From Marinoscillum pacificum (GTDB taxonomy: Bacteria > Bacteroidota > Bacteroidia > Cytophagales > Cyclobacteriaceae), in assembly GCF_024714495.1 (NCBI RefSeq), contig NZ_JAMZMJ010000001.1:496001-560000 (forward strand): a stretch of DNA of 64,000 nt. The letters are read 5' to 3'. This document shows positions 24,912-33,252 of the stretch, one piece after another. Position 1 is the first letter of the stretch. Each line of letters begins with the position of its first letter. The notes under the pieces are model-generated. The model saw only the letters and a program-made list of their open reading frames with translations. It ran no database searches and was not told the origin of the DNA. The translations under genes were made by a program, and so were the position numbers.

Positions 24912-26011
24912 AGATTCATCATGCTTAAAATTTCTTCTCTTAGCTTCTCATTAGAAGCTACTGCTATGATGATGGAGACAACCAAACCTATCAAGGCATG
25001 AAGCAGATCCTTCCCGATTAGTTTCCATGTTACATCAAGTGCTTTGTCCTTTTTATACTTAATAGCAATCTCCCTACCGCCAAGTAACCCAATAAACACC
25101 CAGGTAGTACTCATAGGTATAGTATTGATCCAACTGAAAAGTATTAGAATAAAACCATAGACCAGGTCAATCATGGTCGCCTTTCGGATATCCTTGGTAT
25201 CTGTTTTTTCATCAACAATCTGCTGAATTTTATCTCCCTTCAAATAAAAAATGAGTCCCAGTCCTAAAAACACTGTTAGACTAAATACCAGAAATTGAAT
25301 CAAATCAAGTTTCCGGGGAAGGTACACAGCAATATTTGCTGCATCCTGAATGATCCACAATACCCAAAGCAATCCACTGGTTATCCATTGAAAAACCACC
25401 CATCTCGTTTTTATATGGCCCTGAAACCAGTTCTTCATCCACCGATCCAGAGCGATCCAAATAATGGCCGCTGTTATAAAAGCAATGAGATATCCAAAAA
25501 CACTCTTCTCAAACACTCCTAATACTGCTTCTGGACTGGCGCTGAAGGCACTAAGCAAAAGAAATGTAGTTGAAACCGGTACTTTCAATCTGGTGATGAT
25601 CAGAAGAAAAATAGGCGCAGCTATTTGCAAAAAGTGAAATGACGTTGGGGCTTGCGAAAATCCCTTGGATGAAAGTCTCTGAAAGGTAACATCTCCATCA
25701 TAAAGCAACCAACTTGTCAATACAGTTCCGAGGAACAGCACTCCAATGAACAGCCAAAGATGCCACCAAGGCCTTGAATTATTAGAAGAAATAAAGGTAC
25801 CGATGGTCTGTATGCTATCATTGGCTGTAGATGAGTAAGCTGCCAATACGAATCCAACCCACATGGCGATGTGCGGAAAAGGATAAGAAATCCCGGCGAT
25901 CAATATGCAAATGGCTATTAACCAAATAAAATTAGCATCCTTTTGGATCAACAATTGGAGAAAACTAAACCTGGCAGGAATGATCAACCCCTTTTTTTTC
26001 TTGGATATCAT
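24908..26011 (-). CDS. PiT-like inorganic phosphate transporter (divergent)
   Basis: The 367-residue membrane protein has about ten hydrophobic segments. PiT-family traces are present in both halves: SSTANDSIQTIGTFI near residue 62 (normally GANDxANAxGT), VPVSTTFLLLSAFSA near 145, and in the second half IPMSTTWVFIGLLGGREIAI near 300. The first motif has T for G and no second Asn repeat, and the protein is shorter than usual PiT transporters. Substrate is therefore uncertain; sulfate or phosphate are candidates. Confidence 0.65.
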   Translation of the reverse strand: MISKKKKGLIIPARFSFLQLLIQKDANFIWLIAICILIAGISYPFPHIAMWVGFVLAAYSSTANDSIQTIGTFISSNNSRPWWHLWLFIGVLFLGTVLTSWLLYDGDVTFQRLSSKGFSQAPTSFHFLQIAAPIFLLIITRLKVPVSTTFLLLSAFSASPEAVLGVFEKSVFGYLIAFITAAIIWIALDRWMKNWFQGHIKTRWVVFQWITSGLLWVLWIIQDAANIAVYLPRKLDLIQFLVFSLTVFLGLGLIFYLKGDKIQQIVDEKTDTKDIRKATMIDLVYGFILILFSWINTIPMSTTWVFIGLLGGREIAIKYKKDKALDVTWKLIGKDLLHALIGLVVSIIIAVASNEKLREEILSMMNL

Positions 26012-26205
26012 CTGTGAGTTAAAAGAATGTGAAAGAACACATTTCGATTGAGAAATATTTTAGTGTCCTCAACTGTGACTATTTAACATTTTCGCGTCCT
26101 AATAATTAAAGACAAATGAAGTGAAACGATTAGTAAATTCAGCCTGTCTATTTGAATTTCTATGAGCACTTCTATAACAAGGCAATTTATTATTCTATTG
26201 ATTAT

Positions 26206-26328
26206 ATGAAACAATTATCTAAAGTTCTATTTGTGGCTCTTTTGGGTGCAGGTGTAGGCTGGCTACTTTACAAGCAGTCAAAAAAGGAAAAGCGTAATGA
26301 AGAAGTCGAGAACAGTGGCGAATACTAA
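26206..26328 (+). CDS. small YtxH-like membrane protein (40 residues)
   Basis: The ATG at 26206 opens a 40-codon frame: MKQLSKVLFVALLGAGVGWL followed by a charged tail with KKEKRNEE. One membrane helix (residues 6-22) precedes a basic/acidic tail, like small YtxH-type proteins. It lies 46 bp before tatA on the same strand and may share its promoter. Very short, so confidence is moderate. Confidence 0.5.
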   Translation: MKQLSKVLFVALLGAGVGWLLYKQSKKEKRNEEVENSGEY

Positions 26329-26374
26329 TCACTTCCATACCCTCTTATACTGATAATTAACTCCTTTCACTACT

Positions 26375-26587
26375 ATGATAGCAATTGAAAACCACACAAT
26401 TTTGGCATTTGGTATGCCTGGTGGCGGAGAGATTCTGGTAATCCTCCTGTTTGTGATAATCTTTTTTGGTGCTAAGAAAATCCCAGAACTTGCACGAGGA
26501 CTCGGCCGGGGAATCCGGGAGTTTAAAGACGCAACACGAGAGGTCAGAAAAGAAATCGAAGAGGGAACCAAAGAATTGAAAAATTAA
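26375..26587 (+). CDS. tatA: twin-arginine translocase subunit TatA/TatE
   Basis: The 70-residue protein has the TatA form: [20 protein letters not shown] (membrane helix, hinge FGAKKIPEL), an amphipathic helix ([18 protein letters not shown]) and a charged tail. TatA oligomers form the pore that exports folded proteins with TatC. No tatC is in the window. A strong terminator follows the stop by 3 bp. Confidence 0.93.
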   Translation: MIAIENHTILAFGMPGGGEILVILLFVIIFFGAKKIPELARGLGRGIREFKDATREVRKEIEEGTKELKN

Positions 26588-26590
26588 GCC

Positions 26591-26623
26591 AATAACCGCA
26601 TCTTCACATGCGGTTATTTTTTT
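26591..26623 (+). terminator. rho-independent terminator of tatA
   Basis: AATAACCGCAT (26591-26601) pairs perfectly with ATGCGGTTATT (26608-26618), loop of six, followed by a run of T to 26623. It begins 4 bp after the TatA stop. Confidence 0.9.
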
Positions 26624-26627
26624 GACC

Positions 26628-26796
26628 CAAATTATGCATTAAAGCATAATTTGCCCAAATGGCTGACGAAAGCTTCGCTTTGTCAGGACGGTCCGCCGCA
26701 GCGGTTACCCTGACAAATAATTCTAGAATTAAGAATTATTTCGTCATTATTCAATAGAATATTTCGCTTGCTGTTCTGAAGTATTCTATTGAATAA
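26628..26796. repeat. cluster of consecutive inverted repeats (REP-like)
   Basis: Four or five hairpins are packed head to tail: CAAATTATGC/GCATAATTTG (26628-26653, perfect 10 bp), CTGACGAAAGC/GCTTTGTCAG (26663-26686, one bulge), a GC-rich CCGC/GCGG core (26693-26704), TGACAAATAATTC/GAATTATTTCGTCA (26711-26746, one bulge) and TTATTCAATAGAATA/TATTCTATTGAATAA (26747-26796, perfect 15 bp). TTTGTCAGG (26679-26687) can alternatively pair with CCTGACAAA (26709-26717). It lies between convergent tatA and the transporter genes. Confidence 0.85.
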
Positions 26797-26803
26797 TCCG
26801 GGT

Positions 26804-26911
26804 TTAATGTTCTTTCTCATCTGCTTTTATGACTTTCGAGAAAAAATAGACCGTGGCAGCAATCACTCCTATCTGAATGATCAACATCCATATTAAAGGT
26901 TCAGTGTTCAT
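26804..26911 (-). CDS. small subunit of NSS transporter (MetS-like), 35 residues
   Basis: The ATG at 26911 opens a 35-codon frame (MNTEPLIWMLIIQIGVIAA, then TVYFFSKVIKADEKEH). It is one membrane helix with a charged C-terminus, matching the tiny MetS-type partner of some NSS-family amino-acid transporters. It overlaps the end of the large transporter gene by 11 bp, which implies translational coupling. It is below the usual gene-finder size limit. Confidence 0.75.
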   Translation of the reverse strand: MNTEPLIWMLIIQIGVIAATVYFFSKVIKADEKEH

Positions 26912-28565
26912 GTATTTGACTATGTTTTTTTGATGCTTTATAAACCAATAAGGCAATAAAGGCGAATAAACCGGTTAACACTATTCTAGCTCCATTTCTT
27001 AGCCAGAGTTCTTTTTGCACATGATTAACCACTTCCTGATCTGTAGAAACTGCAATTTGCGTTCTCAATTCCCATTGTGCTAATTGTCCAATTAATGAGG
27101 AGCTATCAAATTCCCAACCATACCCTTGACTCAAAAGAGAAAAAGCTTCTATCCAATCATTATTAACCGGTGTAAATATGGCACCCAACAGAACAGCTAT
27201 CAACAACACAGGGGTAACATACTTTATAATAAAACGATATATAGAAGGAATTTTTATTTGGGCTCCCATGGTGATTTCAGCCCAACCTCTCTGTAATCCA
27301 AAAACCCAAGAGAAAAGAATCATTTCTGCCAGTGCGAACACCACCAAAGTGATGGTTCCCACCCAGTAATCGTATTCTTCAAACACACCATAATGGTAAA
27401 ACAGAACACATGGCAAGCCTAACAGCAATGTTAACAATCCAAATGAATAAGCACCTTTTCGCTGATTCCAACCATATTCGTCTCTCATGAAGCTCATCCA
27501 TGGTGTACCCATAGCCAGCGACGATGTGATTCCTGCAAAAAACAACAAACCGAACCACAACACTCCGGCTATTGCCGCCAGCAAGGTTCCCCATTGAGCG
27601 AAGAGATATGGCATCGTCTGGAATGCTATTCCAAAACCAATATTTGCTTTTACCCAATCCAATCCCAGGTAACCAGCTGCCAAAGGAACCACTATTAAGC
27701 TTCCTAAAACAATCTCTACAAATTCGTTAGTAAACCCTGCGGAGACAGCATTGAGGGCAATATCATCTTTGGGTTTGATGTACGCTGCATAACAATGAAT
27801 AGTCCCCATACCTACTGAAAGTGTGAAAAATACCTGTCCCGCCGCTGCTAACCATACCCTAGGCTTCCAGATAGAATCATATTGTGGAGTAAACAAGTAA
27901 TTGAGACCATCCCAAGCATTGGCTTCTGGGAACAAGGCTGAGGCTGCTGTGGCACCCAGTATCAATGACTTCAGTGCCAAAAAAGCTCCAAACAAAATAA
28001 GCAGAGGCATTCCCACTTTGGCTATGGTTTCTATCCCTTTCAATCCTTTGCTGAGAATAAAACTGTTGAGCAGAATACACATTACGAAAAACACCACCGC
28101 TTCAAAAGGAATGCCAAAATCAGTGGTTTGAAAATTAATGAACCGATCAAAAAACAGCACCAACTCATTTTGGGACAGATTTAAAAATGACCCTTTGATC
28201 GAATGGAAAAAGTAGGAAAGTGTCCATGTCTCTATGTAACAATAGTAAGCAGCTACACCGATGTTCGTAAATATTCCAAACACACCTATGTATGCCCAAA
28301 AAGTACGTTTTCCTAATGTTTGTAGGATAAAGGGCGAACTATGGTGACCGTGTCTTCCTCCTAACCTACCCATAGACCATTCTACCCACAGTAGAGGTAT
28401 ACCCATGAGCAAAAAACAAACCAGATAAGGAATCAAAAAAGCACCACCACCATTTTGCACAGCTTGCACTGGAAATCGCAAGAAGTTACCCAAGCCAACG
28501 GAGTTTCCAGCCATGGCAAGTATCAGACCAAGTCTGGAGCCCCATGCCTCTTTTGTCGTACTCAT
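26901..28565 (-). CDS. sodium-dependent transporter, NSS/SNF family
   Basis: The 554-residue protein has about 12 membrane helices. Helix 1 has the family signature LAMAGNSVGLGNFLRFPVQA with the sodium-binding GNxVGLGNxxRFP region; helices 6-8 include GMGTIHCYAAYIKPKDDI and the late GITSSLAMGTPWMSF. Such carriers move amino acids or related small molecules with sodium. A 35-residue MetS-like gene overlaps its 3' end and a DUF2061 gene overlaps its start by 4 bp, so the three form one minus-strand operon. Confidence 0.95.
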   Translation of the reverse strand: MSTTKEAWGSRLGLILAMAGNSVGLGNFLRFPVQAVQNGGGAFLIPYLVCFLLMGIPLLWVEWSMGRLGGRHGHHSSPFILQTLGKRTFWAYIGVFGIFTNIGVAAYYCYIETWTLSYFFHSIKGSFLNLSQNELVLFFDRFINFQTTDFGIPFEAVVFFVMCILLNSFILSKGLKGIETIAKVGMPLLILFGAFLALKSLILGATAASALFPEANAWDGLNYLFTPQYDSIWKPRVWLAAAGQVFFTLSVGMGTIHCYAAYIKPKDDIALNAVSAGFTNEFVEIVLGSLIVVPLAAGYLGLDWVKANIGFGIAFQTMPYLFAQWGTLLAAIAGVLWFGLLFFAGITSSLAMGTPWMSFMRDEYGWNQRKGAYSFGLLTLLLGLPCVLFYHYGVFEEYDYWVGTITLVVFALAEMILFSWVFGLQRGWAEITMGAQIKIPSIYRFIIKYVTPVLLIAVLLGAIFTPVNNDWIEAFSLLSQGYGWEFDSSSLIGQLAQWELRTQIAVSTDQEVVNHVQKELWLRNGARIVLTGLFAFIALLVYKASKKHSQIHEH

Positions 28566-29032
28566 GGTTTGTGTATATCCGTTATTGGAAGTAGTTGTGA
28601 GTCCACTGACGGTTTATCCGCTACTGTAGAACGACCCCATTTGAATCGGGCCCAAATTCTTTCATGTAGATAATACAATGCAATTTTGGTAAATAACTCT
28701 AATCCGCCAATTGAAACTGCAGTATTAAACTGTCCAGTGTAGAAATATGCTAATGCAATAGTATCTAGTGTCCCAATTGTTCTCCAGCTAATACTCTTGG
28801 TTAAACTCCTGAAATGAGTAGGTCCCGCAACAGTCCTTCCCCATGTAAATTGGTTCCAAATTCTCTCGTGCAAGTAATAAAGGATTGTTTTCGTCAGTAA
28901 CTCGGTAAAGCCAATGGAAATAGCCAAAACCAAATGTCCCGAAATAATGGCTGATAAAACAATAGTGTCAATGGTGCCTATAACTCTCCAGGAAACAGCT
29001 TTGGTTATGCTGCGAACACTCGAATCTTTCAT
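28562..29032 (-). CDS. tandem DUF2061 membrane protein
   Basis: The 156-residue protein is two copies of DUF2061: residues 5-65 (SITKAVSWRVIGTIDTIVLS, LYYLHERIWNQFTWGR) and 70-132 (SLTKSISWRTIGTLDTIALA, LYYLHERIWARFKWGR). Each repeat has two short membrane helices. The domain is seen beside sulfur assimilation and transporter genes, but its role is not known. It is the first gene of the operon with the NSS transporter, overlapping it by 4 bp. Confidence 0.88.
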   Translation of the reverse strand: MKDSSVRSITKAVSWRVIGTIDTIVLSAIISGHLVLAISIGFTELLTKTILYYLHERIWNQFTWGRTVAGPTHFRSLTKSISWRTIGTLDTIALAYFYTGQFNTAVSIGGLELFTKIALYYLHERIWARFKWGRSTVADKPSVDSQLLPITDIHKP

Positions 29033-29256
29033 GAAATGCTGGTATGATATGATTGATTAAACTCTGTCTTTCGACGCACAGACGTATCCAAAGTGTCTTA
29101 TGACTAACAGATTTATTTTTTGGACATCAATCAATTCTCAATTAGTTCATAGAAACTTTTGATAGAACGAAACAATTTCTGAATCAACATGCAGGAAAAT
29201 TGGGTAAACAAACTAGATTTAAACGTTTTGAATAATTACCCTAACCCAAAGAAATT

Positions 29257-30213
29257 GTGGTCTATATCCTATTCGTAATTGGATTTGTGCTTTTGATCAA
29301 AGGAGCAGATTTTTTAGTGGAAGGTGCTTCCTCCATCGCCAAGCGTAATAGAATAACTGAAATCGTCATTGGATTAACGATCGTATCATTTGGCACTAGC
29401 ATGCCAGAATTGATTGTAAACTTATTAGCCAGTTTTGATGGTAGCTCAGAACTTGCCATTGGCAATGTATTAGGAAGCAATATTGCCAATGTACTACTTA
29501 TATTAGGTGTAGCAGCCTTGATAAAACCCCTACCCATTCATAAGAGCATTTATTTTACAGAACTACCCATTTCACTTTTCGCCACGGTATTGCTCGGTTT
29601 TTTGGCCAATGCAGACTTATTTGTAGACGTTAAAGGACTCACTCTTAGCCGATATGATGGCACCATTTTGCTATTCTTTTTTGGTCTTTTTATGACCTAT
29701 ATCTATGTAGTCGCTCAGTCAAAAGATGAGATTGACGAAGCAGATCAAACCAATATGCTACCTAGAACCAAATCAATTCTATACATCATTGGGGGGTCTA
29801 TCGGACTATTTATAGGTGGAAAATGGGTGGTTGATGGCGCATTTGAAATCGCCTTATTCTTCGGACTGTCAGAAACATTCATCGGGCTCACGGTAGTGGC
29901 TGTGGGCACTTCACTTCCCGAGTTAGTTACATCAGCCGTAGCAGCTCGAAAAGGTCAATCCGATATGGCCGTTGGAAATGTAGTAGGCTCCAACATATTC
30001 AATATCCTATGGATTTTGGGGATTAGCTCTATTATACGGCCTCTTCCTTTTGACATCATCTCCAATTCAGACATTTTGATGGTCATTGCTTCAAGTACTT
30101 TGCTGATACTAGCCATTGTAGTTGGAAGAAAAGCGAGTATCGGAAGAACAATGGGCGCCATTTTTATTATGGTCTATATCGCTTACCTGGTTTATCTGGT
30201 GATGAGAGGATAA
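29257..30213 (+). CDS. calcium/sodium antiporter, CaCA family (YrbG-like)
   Basis: The 318-residue protein begins with GTG at 29257. It has ten or eleven membrane helices in two inverted halves, each with the alpha-repeat: [19 protein letters not shown] (about residue 42) and [19 protein letters not shown] (about 210), each followed by [11 protein letters not shown] / [11 protein letters not shown]. This is the ion-binding signature of CaCA exchangers. It likely exports calcium using sodium or protons. It ends 2 bp from the convergent J-protein gene. Confidence 0.93.
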   Translation: MVYILFVIGFVLLIKGADFLVEGASSIAKRNRITEIVIGLTIVSFGTSMPELIVNLLASFDGSSELAIGNVLGSNIANVLLILGVAALIKPLPIHKSIYFTELPISLFATVLLGFLANADLFVDVKGLTLSRYDGTILLFFFGLFMTYIYVVAQSKDEIDEADQTNMLPRTKSILYIIGGSIGLFIGGKWVVDGAFEIALFFGLSETFIGLTVVAVGTSLPELVTSAVAARKGQSDMAVGNVVGSNIFNILWILGISSIIRPLPFDIISNSDILMVIASSTLLILAIVVGRKASIGRTMGAIFIMVYIAYLVYLVMRG

Positions 30214-30214
30214 T

Positions 30215-31006
30215 CTAATAAACCACAATAAACGCAATCAAAAACATTACGATAAACACAGGCAGTAGACCTAGTGTGAGCATCATGTCTGAGTAGTCTT
30301 TAGAATAGATTAGCGCTACACAAAGAAAGATCAGAACAAAAGCAAAGGAGTTACCAAATTGAAATAATGTTCCTCTAATAGCATAAGCAGACTGATCCAC
30401 AAATCCCAATTTGGTACGCATACCAAACAGACCTGAACGGTAAATTATGGCCTTCTGAGCTTGTGTATTGACATAATCGTTATACATTTTTCCGGACACG
30501 AGCAATTGAGTACCATTAAAATTGACACGTGTATCACCCCACTTATCCAGGATGACTTTTTCCACGGTGATCTCTCGCTGACCTCCAGAAACGAAATGAT
30601 CGTAAGTAAACAACAACCCGATAATTAAAAACAAATAGGCAAAATTTCGTTGATACTTATAAAACATGACTTTCATGTGAAAACGCTTTTGCCACAGCTC
30701 CTCATCGCGTTTCCTTCGCCATTTCACATATTCTCGCCTCCGCTGTTCTCGCTCATCTACTACTGGCTCTGCCTTTGGAGGAGTATAACCCGTTGATGCT
30801 CCTACAGACAACTGCCAATCATAGGTAGCCCGGGCATTCGGATCACTGAGCACTTCATAAGCCAACGTAATCTGTGTAATTTTCTCAGCAGCAAGTGCAG
30901 ATGGGTTTACATCTGGATGATAAATTTTCACTAAACGCCGATAACTGCGCTTAATTTCGTCAAAACTGGCTCCCTGATGGACTTCTAATGTATCGTAGTG
31001 GTTCAA
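30215..31006 (-). CDS. J-domain protein with C-terminal membrane helices
   Basis: The 263-residue protein starts with a J domain (residues 2-68): HYDTLEVHQGASFDEIKRSY, the HPD motif in KIYHPDVNPS, and a helix III-IV LAYEVLSDPNARATYDWQL. A basic linker leads to three membrane helices (about 117-135, 218-236, 243-263). The G/F and zinc-finger regions of true DnaJ are missing, so it is a class III J-protein that would bring DnaK to the membrane. The substrate is unknown. A -7 element TATATTTG lies 20 bp upstream. Confidence 0.88.
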   Translation of the reverse strand: MNHYDTLEVHQGASFDEIKRSYRRLVKIYHPDVNPSALAAEKITQITLAYEVLSDPNARATYDWQLSVGASTGYTPPKAEPVVDEREQRRREYVKWRRKRDEELWQKRFHMKVMFYKYQRNFAYLFLIIGLLFTYDHFVSGGQREITVEKVILDKWGDTRVNFNGTQLLVSGKMYNDYVNTQAQKAIIYRSGLFGMRTKLGFVDQSAYAIRGTLFQFGNSFAFVLIFLCVALIYSKDYSDMMLTLGLLPVFIVMFLIAFIVVY

Positions 31007-31025
31007 AATGGCAACTGATTAAATC

Positions 31026-31033
31026 CAAATATA
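31026..31033 (-). promoter_or_regulatory. -7 promoter element TATATTTG of the J-protein gene
   Basis: The minus strand reads TATATTTG, an exact TAnnTTTG match, 20 bp ahead of the ATG at 31006. No good -33 TTTG is seen at the right spacing. Confidence 0.45.
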
Positions 31034-31105
31034 TAACCATCTATCATAATTGACCTATTCTAAAGCCATCGAGTCTGTATATTTATTGCAGACTAATTCA
31101 ATCTT

Positions 31106-32461
31106 ATGAAATCTATTTTCCTGTCCCTGAGTTTTATTATTGGAGCGATTGTTCTTCCTGCACAAAACCCTTATTTCCCAAAAACACTCTCAATGGAAGA
31201 ACGAGCCGAGGTAATTGACCGATGGATGGAAGAACGTGTACAAACCGTACTTCCAGAATTGATGAAGCGTACAGGAATTGATATGTGGATCATTGTAGCA
31301 CGTGAGTACAACGAAGATCCAGTCATCAAAACAATGCTCCCGGCTACCTGGCAAAGTGCTCGTAGAACAACCATTCTCGTCATATTTGATCCTGGTAACA
31401 GTCAGCCATTGGAAACTATGGCCATGGCACGATATGGTGTTGGGAAAACTTTTCAAAAAGTATGGGACAAGGAGCAACAACCAGATCAATGGAAGGCACT
31501 GGCAGAACTCATCAAAGACAAGAACCCAAAGAAAATAGGGATTAATAAGTCCAAAACATTTGCGCTGGCAGATGGTATTTCGAGCACCCATTATGATCAG
31601 TTGATGGAATCATTACCTTCCTCTTTTCAGAAGCGTGTAGTAAGTGCCGAAAACCTGGCAATAGGTTGGCTGGAAACTCGTACTCCATCCGAAATGATGG
31701 TCTATCAAAACATTGTACGAATGGCACATCAGATCATTGCCGAAGGTTTTTCAGAACAAGTTATACAACCCGGCATTACTACCACAGATGATGTGGTATG
31801 GTGGTACAGAGACCGTATTCGTGAGCTTGGATTCACTGCATGGTTTCACCCAAGTGTGTCAATACAACGAAAGGACCCAGAAAGCTTTGAACACCTTAGA
31901 GCGTTTTCTGATAGACCTGAAGACCAGGTGATTATTCCTGGTGATTTACTCCATGTAGATTTTGGAATCACCTACCTGAGACTCAACACAGACACGCAGC
32001 AGCACGCTTATGTGCTAAAGCCAGATGAAAAGAAAGCTCCTGATTTCCTCGAACAAGCATTTGAATCCGGCAATCAATTACAGGACATTTTCACAACCAA
32101 CTTTAAGACTGGCATGACAGGAAATGAAATACTAGCCAAATCTTTGAGCGATGCTAAAAATACTGGATTGAAGCCCACCATATACACCCACCCTATTGGA
32201 TATCACGGACATGCAGCGGGACCAACTATTGGCTTATGGGATCAGCAAGATGGTGTACCTGGAGCAGGTGATTACCCGCTATATCCTTACACCGCCTATT
32301 CCATTGAATTAAATAACGCGGTATTCATTGAGCAGTGGAACAAAGAAATACGCATTATGCTAGAAGAAGACGCCTTTTTCGATGGTAATAAAGTTGAATA
32401 CATTGATGGAAGGCAAGTTGAGTTAATGCTTATCCCTAGAACTCTTGCTCCTAACAAATAA
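31106..32461 (+). CDS. secreted M24-family aminopeptidase (Xaa-Pro-type)
   Basis: The 451-residue protein has a signal peptide (MKSIFLSLSFIIGAIVLPAQ). Residues 25-190 form the creatinase-like N-terminal domain (MDIWIIVAREYNEDPV-type region). The pita-bread domain shows the metal-ligand pattern: LLHVDFGITYLRLNTDTQQH (two Asp), THPIGYHGHAAGP (His) and two Glu in YSIELNNAVF and RIMLEEDAFF. It should remove N-terminal residues next to proline in peptides. It is convergent with the MBL-fold gene, 2 bp apart. Confidence 0.9.
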   Translation: MKSIFLSLSFIIGAIVLPAQNPYFPKTLSMEERAEVIDRWMEERVQTVLPELMKRTGIDMWIIVAREYNEDPVIKTMLPATWQSARRTTILVIFDPGNSQPLETMAMARYGVGKTFQKVWDKEQQPDQWKALAELIKDKNPKKIGINKSKTFALADGISSTHYDQLMESLPSSFQKRVVSAENLAIGWLETRTPSEMMVYQNIVRMAHQIIAEGFSEQVIQPGITTTDDVVWWYRDRIRELGFTAWFHPSVSIQRKDPESFEHLRAFSDRPEDQVIIPGDLLHVDFGITYLRLNTDTQQHAYVLKPDEKKAPDFLEQAFESGNQLQDIFTTNFKTGMTGNEILAKSLSDAKNTGLKPTIYTHPIGYHGHAAGPTIGLWDQQDGVPGAGDYPLYPYTAYSIELNNAVFIEQWNKEIRIMLEEDAFFDGNKVEYIDGRQVELMLIPRTLAPNK

Positions 32462-32463
32462 AA

Positions 32464-33252
32464 TTATAACTCAATAGACAGACCTTCTCTAGCCAATTGA
32501 GAGTTTCTAAAAACTCCCTGACACTGTTTTTCTAAATCTAATAGGAAAGTATCATCATGGTCTGGGTGGTGATGAGTTAATATCAAATGTCCAACATTAG
32601 CTTCTGTAGCAAACATCATAGCTCTACCAGCACAAGTATGTCCCCATCCCTGGTATTTTAAATATTGATCGCTGGTGTAATGTGCATCATGAACCAATAC
32701 ATCTACTCCTTTACAAAACTCAACGTAATGAAATCTGTTTTCCTCTGTCAGTTCATGATCTACCAAATAAGCCATTTGTTTACCAGAAGGAGCAGTTATT
32801 TTAAAACCATGGCATCCGCCCGGATGATTGAGCTCTACCGGCACTATCATTGGATCATCTAACACACTGTACTCTAACTTGGAGCCCATCTGTTCAAATC
32901 CTATTGGAAAGAACTCTGGATCCATCTGTTTGCGCAATGCTTTCGGCAAAGTATCCAGCTTAGATGATGAAAATACAGATAATTCTATTGTTCGTGATTT
33001 GTCGTACAAAGGTCTAAAAAATGGCAAACCTTGAATATGGTCCCAATGAAAATGAGTGAATACAAAATGGAGATGACTGTATGCACTTAAATCTTCATGA
33101 CCTAAATGATATAATCCAGTACCCGCATCAATGATTAGCAATTTGCCATCCCCATTATCTATGGATACACAGGATGTGTTACCTCCAAATTGTTTGAAAG
33201 CATCTCCCGTTGCGGGTATTGAGCCTCTTGTCCCATGAAACTTAACAATCAT
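32464..33252 (-). CDS. metallo-beta-lactamase-fold hydrolase of the NO-sensing operon
   Basis: The 262-residue protein starts with the RGSIPATG segment of a lactamase_B_2-type subfamily. Zinc ligands are visible as THFHWDHIQG (HxHxDH), HDAHYTS and the late THHHPDHDD. It is the last gene of the H-NOX operon, overlapping the preceding gene by 4 bp. The family includes RNase Z-like and class II cyclic-nucleotide phosphodiesterase-like members. Because a nucleotide cyclase is in the same operon, degradation of cAMP is an attractive but untested role. Confidence 0.8.
   Translation of the reverse strand: MIVKFHGTRGSIPATGDAFKQFGGNTSCVSIDNGDGKLLIIDAGTGLYHLGHEDLSAYSHLHFVFTHFHWDHIQGLPFFRPLYDKSRTIELSVFSSSKLDTLPKALRKQMDPEFFPIGFEQMGSKLEYSVLDDPMIVPVELNHPGGCHGFKITAPSGKQMAYLVDHELTEENRFHYVEFCKGVDVLVHDAHYTSDQYLKYQGWGHTCAGRAMMFATEANVGHLILTHHHPDHDDTFLLDLEKQCQGVFRNSQLAREGLSIEL

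Noticed and set aside
32464-33252. The MBL-fold protein was considered as RNase Z.
   Set aside because: It lacks the flexible arm and typical RNase Z motifs, and its context is a signalling operon.
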